Source: Tribonema minus (taxonomy: Eukaryota; Sar; Xanthophyceae; Tribonematales; Tribonemataceae). Taken from it: a DNA stretch of 64,000 nucleotides. The translations under genes were made by a program, and so were the position numbers. How positions within the stretch are numbered: position 1 is the first letter of the stretch; each line of letters starts with the position of its first letter. This document shows, in pieces, positions 32,501 to 42,100 of this stretch. Location of the stretch: contig JAFCMP010000223.1 of the NCBI GenBank assembly GCA_017506865.1, positions 1,054,001 through 1,118,000 on the forward strand, read 5' to 3'. The notes under the pieces are model-generated. The model worked only from the letters and a program-made list of their open reading frames with translations. It did not search any database and was not told the DNA's origin.

Positions 32501-35386
32501 CGTCATTTTCAACCAGGTGGGGGCCTTGGCACAGGCGCGAGTTTGCGGAGACGTGAATATATGAAGTATGCACATGCAAAGCATATGAAGGTGGAGTTTG
32601 TGATGATCGTTATGATTATGGAGACGAATCAACAGATTGTAAAGCTCTAGGTGACAAGGTGTGGTTAGCCATCAAATTGCACTTTGCAACAAGGCTAAGC
32701 CTGCTACTACCGTGCTGGTTTCTTCAAGTGCCAACCTCGGGGCTCAAGTTGTTGCGATTATACTATTTTGAAGTTCGCAACAATGCTAAGCCTGCTACTA
32801 TCATGCCGTTTGTTGCGTTGGTCTTTTACTTTTCAGGTGCCAACCTCAGGGCTCAAGTTGAGGAAGGACTTGTGTCGTGGAGTGCCGCGCGTGTGGGAAA
32901 ACTACTACATGCTGGACAAGGACAAGGTCAGTTACAGCGGTGTAAACGCCACATGTAACTGCCCACGTGAGCTGTTTGCAGCAGACTCTGGCAGCGTGTG
33001 CAGTACTTGCGGTGACGATTGGTGATGATCGCTTCAGTTTGCAGTTTCGGTTCGGGGTAACTGCCGTACCCAATGTGCGTGCACAGCATACGCAACTCGC
33101 ACATTCCTGCTCCTGCATCGTTGTTGCTGTCATCAGAATCTGCACCAGTTGCATTGCCTTCATAGACTGCAGCAGGGCGTCTTGGCAGTTCTGCTTCGCC
33201 ACTTGCGCGCCGTTCTGGATCGCAGCAAGAATTCGTTGCTTTGCGAGACCGGTCAACATCGGAATCAGTGCATGTATGCTGTATACATGTTCCTGTGAAC
33301 ATCTGCAACATTCGAGATCTTTTTGATTCTCAAATGCTGCTCCATTGCCTGTCTGTGATTGTATAATCATGTTCTTCCCCCCGCCCTCCCCGCTTCTTGT
33401 GTTGTTTCCTGCCACAAGGATGTTGCATTTGAGATCGGACGATTCTACTACGGAATACGCGATTACTCACATGCTCTGGAGTACTACAAGTTCAGCAGCG
33501 ATCACATTGGCGAACACCACGTCACGCGCCACAACATTGGCCTTTGCTACTACAGCATGGGTGAGTCTGGCTTGGAGTGTCACCAGTTGAACAGTTTCTT
33601 ATTGAAGTTGCGCGCGTGGTTCAGCATATGATTGGTGAACACCACATCACACGCCACAACATTGGTCTTTGCTACACAGCATGGGTGAGTCTAACTTGGA
33701 GTGTCACCGGTTTTACAGTTTGTCGCTGAAGTTGTGTGCGTGGTTCAGTATGTCATTGGCGAACACCACGTGACACGCCACAACATTGGGCTCTGCTACT
33801 ACAGCACGGGTGCGCGTCTTGCTGGGGGTGTTGAATCATTGAATAGTTCATGGAGTAATCCTATGAAGTTCTATGTCATTGGCGAAAACCTTGGCATGCG
33901 CCACAAGGATAGGCTTCATGTCTACGTTATGCACGAGTCCAGGTGGATCGCCATGAGCTGAAGGGGTTTCCGTTGAAATCGCGGGCGCCCTTCAGCTTAC
34001 GTTTTTGATGTGCTTCATTTCATGGGTTTAAGGATTGTACCTCATATTGAAGGGTCGACCGCAAGGCTTACCTTGCGCAATCCATGATCGAAGAGCATGC
34101 TGCCTTGAGCGTCCAAGGCCGCATAGCATGTTGCAGTGCGTGCATACGCCACCAGCTGACTGCTTGCTGTGATCAAGCCACCAATGCTGTATGAACATAC
34201 ATGGCTTGCGATCTTGAGCAAGGCCTTGGCTCAGCAGGTACATGCTGCATCATTCGCTGGCAGTCATGTGCTGCCGACGCATTTGATTGGGGTTGGGGCT
34301 AGCTTTTTTGTATTCTGTGTGGCACACCCCCATGACAACAATTGCCTGCCACGCGCAGTGTAGCCATAGGTGGGATGCAATCAGATGCAGCCACCATGAA
34401 GTCAAGACAGCGCCCTCGCACGCGGCCTTCACACACGGCTTCCACAAATTTTGCATGACTACCATACACGGACAACGTAGTCACAAAAACATTCTTCACA
34501 AATACATCCACAGAACGCATATATGCCACACTGCGGGATAACGTATTCCAGTGCAGCGCGCGAGGCGGCTTGCGTCGCTGCGTACTCACCGTCGCTGCTC
34601 TGGTTTCGCCCCCGCTAGATGAATCCCCGTGCTTTTTCAAGCGGCAGGGGCTAAGTCTCCAATCTGCACGCCACTACCTCTCACGTGGCCTGCCGCAAGC
34701 GACAAGGACAATTCCAAGGGCCTTTGTGTTTGCCACGTGATATGTCTGAAGTTTATGGTTCTCACTACTTGTACTTTCGAACTTGAACTGTTGCTCATGT
34801 CTTTACAAACTTTGGTTTCTCACTACCTTGTACTTTTGAACTTGAAGTATTGTTCATGTACATCTTTACAGAACTTGTCAAGGCGACCCTTAGGCAGATT
34901 TCAAGTGCATTACCAGGTGCTGCCATAATCCAAGAAGCTCCCACCACAGCATGACTGTGGCAGCCAATGCCCATTCGCTTCAGACTCCCCCTATGAGCTC
35001 TACATAACGCCTCTCACGTCGTTTCAATCTTCAAGCCACTCTGTAACGAACTTCATGTTGACGCTCCATTCACAGGCAACATGACCATGGCCACGCAAAA
35101 CTTCGACGCGGCGCTGCGCCTCAATCCGGAGTACGACAAGGCACACTCCTGGAAACAAAAGGTGCAGCAGGAGCTGGCGGCAGCGGCGGCGGCGGCAGCA
35201 GCTGTCTCCGCAGCGCCCGTTGCGGACCGTGCGCCGCTGCCATCAGCGCCGCCGGCAGCAGCAGCGCCGACGCCGGCAGCAGCGGCGGCGGCGCCGGCAG
35301 GGGGTATGGCGGCAGCAGCGGCGGAAGCGGCGGCAGCGGTTGGCGATACGAGCGCTGCCATGTCACCGCCATCGCCGGAGCCCTGA
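26593..35386 (+). CDS. SAM-methyltransferase-like protein with C-terminal TPR (10 exons)
   Basis: Exons: 26593-27117, 29072-29353, 29812-29931, about 30355-30430, 30512-30552, 30783-31115, 32038-32358, 32837-32926, 33419-33560 and 35076-35386. Phases agree throughout, giving about 746 residues. The acceptor of exon 4 (GAG|AGC) is the weakest; the protein sense of exons 4-5 is good (LLLTLSLYSVRKLFD, TTYYYLVNFNHSE). After an acidic leader comes HLWKLMMSFYDRKGVESW, then the SAM-binding signature YIIELGAGSGKFSFFMLK (about residues 158-175), then VFVMTDFTESNFKFW. The middle is a conserved family region (GDKGNNNPDQFRG, FVATGDVHAAGG). The C-terminus has two TPRs (RDYSHALEYYKFSSDHIG, MATQNFDAALRLNPEYDKA) and an Ala/Pro tail. 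Substrate unknown. Several introns hold duplicated exon edges. Confidence 0.7.
27520..28035. mobile_element. Non-autonomous TIR element with perfect 31-bp ends, TA target site
   Basis: Bases 27520-27550 and the reverse complement of 28005-28035 are identical over 31 bp, beginning CCGTCTTGTCGATAATTAAG and ending CCCGGGACGG. The element is flanked by TA on both sides (27518-27519, 28036-28037), as for Tc1/mariner-like insertions. The 516-bp body has no transposase. Inside are two direct copies of CAATAAGCACG(T/C)CCCCCC and a third C-run. It lies in the first intron of the methyltransferase-TPR gene. Identical ends suggest recent mobility. Confidence 0.85.
30575..30690 (+). repeat. Truncated upstream copy of exon 6 and its 3' splice site
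   Basis: 30625-30682 repeats the start of the true exon (30783) with its pyrimidine tract and CACCAG acceptor, at a period of 158 bp. Both encode QISEDYYKGE and DAVTF. The upstream copy then runs into a stop (TFQHIL, TGA), so its inclusion would truncate the protein. Confidence 0.85.
32333..32650 (+). repeat. Tandem duplication (158 bp) spanning the exon 7 donor
   Basis: AGTTCCGGGACGTCAT-CTCAACCAGGTGGGGG occurs at 32333 (true exon end and donor) and again, slightly changed, at 32491. In both copies it is followed by GCACATGCAAAGCATATGAAGG-type intron sequence. Confidence 0.85.
32688..32870 (+). repeat. Tandem duplication spanning the exon 8 acceptor
   Basis: CAACAA-GCTAAGCCTGCTACTA and GTGCCAACCTC-GGGCTCAAGTTG occur at 32688/32728 and again at 32778/32837. 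The second copy is the true exon start after TTTTCAG. The first has lost the acceptor context (TTCAAGTGCC). Confidence 0.85.
33490..33900 (+). repeat. Three to four tandem copies (~124 bp) spanning the exon 9 donor
   Basis: The segment encoding IGEHHVTRHNIGLCYYS plus its GGGTGAGT donor occurs at about 33507, 33631 and 33755, with a fourth partial copy near 33877. The first is the real exon end. Copy 2 has lost two bases (CTACACAGC) and is frameshifted; copy 3 has GGGTGCGC. Confidence 0.85.
34757..34872. repeat. ~56-bp tandem duplication in intron 9
   Basis: Two copies of GGTT(T)CTCACTAC-TTGTACTTT-GAACTTGAA followed by GTTCATGT begin at about 34758 and 34814, in the intron before the last TPR exon. 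Confidence 0.75.
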
Positions 35387-36352
35387 CACCTCCGTGTGCC
35401 GTCAACTGATTGCCGTCTGATGGATGGCACAGGCTGGTGCTGCTGTTGCGCTGAGGTCTGCTCACTGCGCGGCCCCTGCGCAGTTGCATTTGCTGCTCTG
35501 CTCGGCCGCCGCCGTGGCCGCTGCCACAGCAGCAGCGGCGGCAGCAGAAGCGGCGGCGGCGGTGGCACCAACAGTGCTCAGCTAGCCGCAGCTGCAGCTG
35601 CAGCACCAGACGCGAAAGATGCCGCTGTTGCGACAGCTGCAGCGCTTGATGATACTCTGCGCTCTGGTGCCGATAGATGTGATCATGGTGCCAGGGCGGC
35701 GCTCATGCGCCACAGCGCTGCTGAGCAATGGCACATTGCTTATACTTGAAGTAATCACTCATCTGGTGTTGCTTGCTTGTGTCTGTCAAAGTATGCCAGT
35801 GGTCATCACCTGCTCGGATTGCATGTGTTGCGCAGAGCAATACTGGCTCGCTGTCAAATGAGCGATGTCGTCTTGACACCTTCTTTTGCTTTTCAGGCTC
35901 TCGCGCGTAGTGCGCTAGTGGACTTTGCAGTTCAGCAACAAAGACAATTGACAGATGTGTTCGTATGAGGTCTTCGAAGCAGCGATGGACTGTATCGGCG
36001 CATGATGTTGAAGCAACAGATCGACCAGCCGGCTACATGTGTCAATTGCAGCTCAAACTGGTACAGTATGCTTGGACGCATGTAAAAAAAAGGTGATCAA
36101 CCGAACCGATTAGGCCAATGCCCAAATGCAGACGTCTAGTTCCACTACTCTCATAGTAATGCAACTCGTTCAAAGTGTCCACAGTACCTCACAGCAGCAT
36201 GTGAGGTGATGCACATGCCAGTGCAGTTTGATCTGCCAAGTACAGATACAGAACGCATCTGACGAACAGAACACAGCATCAGCAACATACACCTCACAAG
36301 TCCGCCAGACTCAAACCATCATGAACAGCATCATGGAGTGCAACGACGTGTG
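35387..36352. other. Convergent intergenic region
   Basis: This lies between the stop codons of the methyltransferase-TPR gene and RRP9. At 35500-35600 GC-rich GCAGCAGCGGCGGC-type low complexity resembles the Ala-coding tail just upstream. No gene is supported in the rest. Confidence 0.4.
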
Positions 36353-39300
36353 CTATTCATCTTCATCATCACCGCCGCCATTCACACCGCCCTCCGGCGC
36401 CGTCAGCGGCACGATGCACACCCTGTTGCGCGCATCCTTCTGCCGCTCCCACCGCCCGAGCCTGTGATCCTGCCCCACCGCCGCCACCGCAAACCTCCCC
36501 GTGCTAGCAACGCTCAGCCCATTCACAAACCCCGCCAGGGGGATGGCGTTGACCTGCTCCAGCGTGCGCGCGTCCGTGTCGCAGTGCCACAGCCGGATGT
36601 AACCGTCGCTCGAGCCCGTAACTGCCAGGTCGCTGCTGCGCACCGCCGCCGCCGCGCACACCCACGGCGCGACGCCATTGCGCCCCACGCCGTGCGCCGC
36701 CGCCGCGACCGCCACCGGCTTCTTCTTCAAGTTGAACCACAGCGACAGCGCCCCGTCCTCGCCGCCGCTGAGGAACCACTCGTCGTCGATGCACGCGACG
36801 GCATCGACGCTGCCTCCGGCGCCTGGCCGGAAGACGAGGTGCGTCTCCTCAAGAATTTTCCAGGCGCGGGCCGTTCCGTCGCGCGCGCCGGAGACGGCGC
36901 GCTCTCTGCGGAACGCGTCCAGCGCGTTGACCTCGCCCTGATGGCCAAATAGCGTCTCTACATAGGCCATCTCGCTCAGGCCCCAGTGCTTGATGGATCT
37001 GGGGGGGAGGGGGTGCGGTTTGCGCAGGTAGGGGGCGACGTGGAAGCAGGGTTGTGAGGGCCTGACGCATCTGTGTGGAGGTGTGAGTATAGTGATTACC
37101 AGAGGAGAGGACGCTTGTATCACAAGGTTTTGATGTGGGTATTTTTGTAAGAAGTAGAACTACTGTAGTTTGTAGGGTTGCGGCCCTGCGCACACCAAGT
37201 GTCAAGATGATGATGGCTGAGGCATCAGTGCGTAGCGGCTATATCGGCTAAAGTGTAATTGCATCTCTGTGCAAAACACCCTTGCTTGACTGGTTGTATC
37301 ATTCTGCCTCAAAGATGAGGACAGAACACCCTGCCTAATTTGCAGCTGCCCAGCAGAGGCGCTGCCAAGCATCCACGTGTCCCGCTGCGACCGCACACAT
37401 CATCAACATTGATGATAGTCATTGTTATCATTGAAGTTACATAACGAATAAAAAAACAACGCGTTGCTTCGTTAGTTATTCGGTATTCGTTATACAACGA
37501 ATAACTAACGACGCCTCTGAAAGCGATTCGTTGTTTTCGCATTTTTGAGAAATGCCCCCCTGCAGCTCGTTATCGAGCTTCTTACGCGGTGTAAACAGCG
37601 AAGGCTGCACGCATGATGTTGCGCTGACGTGCCAGCACAAGCAGCACCAGCACAGCAGCACACCAAACCCGTGTCTGTGTTTGCCACTCTCGCCAGAAAG
37701 CACGCACTGCAGATAGCAGCGCATGAAGCACTCGCCGAGTGCTTGCTTCATGCTGGTTGGCAGCAACACACGCCCAAGCCTTCATGGCGTTGATCTTGAG
37801 ACTTCTGACCACCGGCCTTGCAGCTTTGCTTTCAGCGCACACCAAACATGAGAACTTCAACAGTTGTGGAACCTCAAGTAGGGGTTGGGGGAAAGGTGTG
37901 AGAGCCATGCTATGAGTTCACAGGGCTATATAACTGCTGAAGACAAGATAAGTGCAGCCACAATACATGGAAGTCCGACAGAAAGCAGAGCTCTATCACA
38001 CTTGACCCCTTTGTAGGGTGGCGGTAAGTGAAATTTGCTAGTGAAACCATCAATATCAATCAATAACGATGAAATAACGAATATAATATGTATAATAACG
38101 AATAACTAACGAATAACTAACGAATGGTCCAGCAGGCATAACGAATAACTAACTATTGCAATAGTTGCGCACCTCTAGTTATCATTATCATAACAGAAGT
38201 ACTATGACAAGTCACTGACATGCTCATGCTGGCACAGGTGCGGACAGCACACACGACCTCAGCAACGCGCTGACCACCACACGCGCTGGTCACCATTGTG
38301 TTCAACTTCAACTACTTGAAGTACAAGCTCACCTGTCCGCGCTGCCAGAGTAGAGCGAGTAGGAGCCGTGGCGAAAGGCGAGCGCTGTCACGGCGTCCCT
38401 GTGCCCGCTGAAGCTTGCCACGACTTCATCCGTGCGGCAGTCCCACACGCGCACCTACACGCGCATGGTTGAGACGAATTGTGAAGACGACAAATATTGC
38501 TCATACATAGCCTATTGGAACACTTCATTTTCCTACAATTTCCGAGAGCTTGCCGTCAATCAAATCACAGAGGCATTGACACCAAACTGGGTGTATGCGG
38601 ACAAAGACTGTACACAGAGGCATTGACACCAAACTGGGTGTATGCGGACAAAGACTGTACAGCCGAATGCTGCATCATGCAATGCACTGAGGTTAGATCG
38701 TTCTTGCACACAGCAGTTGCTCTGACGTTGCATCATGTGTGTCAATGATGACTCACTCTCACGAGTCATAAGTCACTCATGATCATGCATGCCCTTGTGC
38801 CTGCCGAATAATTGCCGCCACACCATGGTCCCGCAACTGAATATACGTACCGCTAGCATGGTGGAACATACAGCAAGTCACCTTGTGAAGAGGCATTGAA
38901 GTTTCTGATGCATGCAACCTGTCTGCACTCGTTACGATCTGCAGCGGCTCGATCCTGCTATACCTACGGTATGAGTGCAGCACAGGGCAGACCTCATGGA
39001 CAACAACAGTGAACAACTGCCTTGACATCATCAAGACTCATACTGCTGACTCATACCTACATACCAGCCTGTAACAGCTCGCAGTGGCTTTGTACTTGCC
39101 GAGAGTGGCAGCACAGCAACTTTCTGTAGAGAGTGCACCTGCATGAAGACCTCGGAGCTTCCACAAGCTTCATGCACAGTACCGGATGTGCTGTTACAAA
39201 TTCGCTTCGCCCATGTTTCGTTGAAAGATTTCAGACAGTCTCTGTGCTAGCTTGACGATAAACATATACCGCCACATGCTGGGCACGATTGCCTTCACCG

Positions 39301-41935
39301 AGGCCTCGGTGAAGGCAGCCCGCGGTGACCTCTTTGACAGGGATGAACTTGATCAGTACTCCGTCACCGCCGATGAAGCGCCTGACATCGCCGCGCATAC
39401 CTAACCCTAACCTTAATCCTAACCTAACACTAACCCTAACCTAACAAAACAACAGGCGTGCCGGACCAACGCGCGGCAGTCTCCGGCAGACACTTCGTCG
39501 GCGGCATACCGGCCCTGCTTTGATGATCTGGGCGACCCTATGCATGACATGAGTCATGACCAAGTCTCTCCTTGTCGAAAGAGGTCACCGCGGCCCGACT
39601 TCACCAAGGCCTTGGTGAACGTAAACGTGCCCAGCACATGGTTGTACATGATTTTTCATGATTTTTGTCAAGGAAGTCTGAAAAGGCGGCCTAAGGCGTT
39701 CGTCGTAAAATGGCCCTGATTTTGGGAAACAGCTGCATCCATCCGGTCGCCAGCAGCGTGCTTGCCACTCATCAACCAATACAATACAATACTGTTGAGG
39801 TATGAACTTCAAGAAGTAGCCAAGGCGCGTGTAGATACGCTCAAGACGTCTGTTGTGCAAACAGCGTGTGAGTACAGCGCGCTCCTGTAAAGCGTGCCAT
39901 GTGCACGTTTGTGAATGCGCTTGAACCGCACAGCACACTACTATCAACTGCGCAATGTACATGAATGCGCTTTTTGAAGAACTGCACTTCAGAGAGAAGC
40001 GCAAGTTCACAAAGTTCAACTGCGACGCACCAGCTTATCGCGCCCGCCGGCAGCCACATACCGCCCATCAGTGCTCGCTGCAATCGCCAGCACCTCCGCG
40101 CAGTGTTCCTGCTCCCCCCCCCCCCCGCCCCCCCCCCGCGCCGCGCGCTCCGCCGCGGGCCTCTTCTTCCAGCGCGCGCACAGAACCTTCCGCGCCCCCG
40201 TCTCCACGTCCCAGCGCAGCACCGCGTTGTCCTTGGAGCCGCTGAATGCCGTCGCGTCGTCGCCCGACAGCGCGACGCACGTGACCGCCAGCCTGTGCCC
40301 GGAGAGCGCGCGAATGCGCGTGGCATCGCTCAGGTCCGCCCCTCTGAGCGCCGCCGCGAGCCGCCGCTGCAGCTGCCCGCTCGCCGCCAGCCTCTCGCGC
40401 TCGAGCCGCCGCGCCAGCCTGTCCTCGCTCACCCCCCTGTTGATCACCCCGTCCTCCCCCTCAGACTCAGAGTCTGACTCGCCGTCCCCCGCCGCGGCGT
40501 CCTCGTCGGAGCCCAGCTCGCCCCCCAGCTTCGCCAGGTACTCCTGGGCGAGGCGTAACCGCTTTTCCTCGGCGGTTTCAGCGCGCTCGCGCTCTGCGTC
40601 GCTGTCGTCGTCGCTGCCGCCGCCGCCTGATGGCGCGGGTGAGTAAGGCGGCGTGAGGCATGCGTTAGGCGCGGCATGCAACTGCTGCCGTCATGGTTCT
40701 ACTGCAAATGATGGTATTGCACATGATTGTACAAAGGCATACCGTCTGTGCAATACTGACAGTGGACCCTGGTCTCGACAGCGCAGCACTGGCCGCACGC
40801 TCCTGACACATATTGCACGACCAGAGACATGTTGTTAAATGTTGTTACAAATTGAGTCACACGCAGCAATGGGTGGGCAGTCCGATGCCAAAGCTTCATT
40901 GCATGGCCTACCATCATGCAAAAGTTGTGACGGCCAGCTTGAGCTGTGCGCCGTCATGGGTGGCTTCTGCTGCGAACATGTGAAAACTGTGCTGGCTGTA
41001 CTGATGCTGACTGTCAGTCTGTTGAAAGCGATAAGAAGACAGAAGGCCTGCAGCTGCGTCTGCCTCCCAGCAGTCCCATTGCATCTGGTTTGGGCTGAAG
41101 GCTGCTCACAACAGAAGTCATGCTCTTGGCCGACACTGCTCGAAAGTGAAGGAACGAATCAGAGGATCGTAGAGCGCTAGGTGACAAGATGGCACCGCTT
41201 GCACTACAGACGCATGCGGCGAATACAATCACACCTTGGCGCTTTCGATTTGACCGCGATAATGAGCTTTGTAACCTTGAACAACAACGCCATCAGCAAT
41301 GCTCAGGCGCGATGTGCAGCTGCAGCATCAGGTTAACATCAAAAGTGCAGTGTGCTGCACCAGGCCAGGTTTCGGCGCACCTGGGCGAACTTTGTGTTGG
41401 TGAATTAGTGCCCTTTGCAACGACAACTGTTCACGCAACATTCTCAACGGTCCAGCGCAAGGAATTGCCTGGGCGGTATGCAATGCTGAGCAGAAAGGAT
41501 GCCTGCAGAGCTCTCAAGCTGTGCGGTCTGCTGCGCCGTCCAAGGTCGGCGATACGAAAGCCAGACGAGGTACCATGCGTTTAGGATTTGAAAATTAGTC
41601 GGGCACTAGAAACGACGACGCCCGGTCACGCCTGTTGCTTAGATCATGCTGTGTGTGCTGCGGTGCAAAGTGCCCTAGCGGCGTGAAAGATTGCAATCAC
41701 CTTTCTGACGTCGGGACCCAGCGGCACCATTGTCGCCCCCACCATCACCCTCATCATTGCTGGAGACATCCTCGTCCATATCGTCCCCCCACTGCAATAG
41801 ATCAGTGTCTTGCGCTGCTCGTCGGCGCTTGACGCCGCCGCCATTCGCCAAGGGTGCAGTGGATCGCCGGCTGCTGCCACTGCTGCCTGTCGCTCGCGCC
41901 TTGCTGCCGCTGCTGGGTTTTCTCTTTGGGCCCAT
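36353..41935 (-). CDS. RRP9: U3 snoRNP-interacting WD40 protein (U3-55K)
   Basis: Four minus-strand exons: 41935-41701 (ATG at 41935, AAAG|GTGATT donor), 40626-40031 (CATCAG|GC acceptor, CTG|GTGCGT donor), 38454-38333 (GTAG|GTGCG to ACAG|GTGAGC) and 36998-36353 (CCCAG|ATCC to stop). Phases agree and give about 532 residues. The N-terminus is basic then acidic (VKRRRAAQD, SDDDSDAER), followed by the family helix EEKRLRLAQEYLAKLGG. Seven WD repeats follow, with RALSGHRLAVTCVALS, VRVWDCRTDE, FSGHRDAVTALAFRHGSYSL, YVETLFGHQGEVNALDAF, TARAWKILEETHLVF and the conserved end VGQDHRLGRWERQKDARN. The protein binds the B/C motif of U3 snoRNA and works in 18S pre-rRNA processing in the nucleolus. A TIR element and A/T repeats sit in its introns. 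Confidence 0.9.
37430..38175. repeat. A/T-rich palindromic repeats (ATAACGAATAACTAACGA)
   Basis: The motif CGAATAACTAACGA or its complement recurs about eight times in two clusters (37441-37511 and 38070-38165). The left cluster forms a perfect 14-bp-stem hairpin: TCGTTAGTTATTCG at 37469-37482 against 37498-37511. The right cluster has direct copies and a 12-bp palindrome CTATTGCAATAG. Such A/T richness is unusual here. It lies in RRP9 intron 3. Confidence 0.75.
38566..38661. repeat. 47-bp tandem duplication
   Basis: Two near-identical copies of CACAGAGGCATTGACACC followed by AAACTGGGTGTATGCGG begin at 38566 and 38613, in RRP9 intron 2. Confidence 0.85.
39279..39634. mobile_element. 356-bp TIR element with CACATG target duplication
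   Basis: The first ~64 bp and the reverse complement of the last ~64 bp align at roughly 80%, starting CTGGGCACG and sharing CGCGGTGACCTCTTT. CACATG flanks both sides (39273-39278, 39635-39640), a 6-bp target duplication. Each arm contains a perfect 20-bp palindrome: TTCACCGAGGCCTCGGTGAA on the left and TTCACCAAGGCCTTGGTGAA on the right. The centre (about 39400-39446) is a degenerate CCTAACCCTAA array. There is no transposase ORF. It is inserted in RRP9 intron 2. Confidence 0.85.
39400..39446. repeat. Interstitial telomere-like repeat inside the TIR element
   Basis: About seven degenerate copies of CCCTAA (CCTAACCCTAACCTTAAT, then CCTAACCTAACACTAACC) lie in the middle of the 39279-39634 element. 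Confidence 0.8.
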
Positions 41936-42100
41936 GCTATCTGTCAGAAGTGCGCAATCAGTGCTGGCAGCAGATTGCCTTGCCTTGATGGAGGCTCAAG
42001 CTCAACCCGTTGTTGAAGTTCTTTTTTTGTTTTGGCGGCATCACCAACGTTGCATGGCGCCGGCGCAGCGATCCGTGCTGCAGCTGCGCAGCTGCCTCGG
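41936..42100. promoter_or_regulatory. Divergent promoter of RRP9 and the TMEM131-like gene
   Basis: 165 bp lie between the RRP9 ATG (41935) and the first in-frame ATG of the TMEM131-like gene (42101). A TTGTTGAAGTTC motif and a T-run sit near the middle (about 42010-42033). Shared promoter use is inferred. Confidence 0.4.

Noticed and set aside
40071..40646. Plus-strand Ser/Pro-rich frame
   Set aside because: It is antisense to RRP9 exon 2, which has clear family motifs and splice partners.
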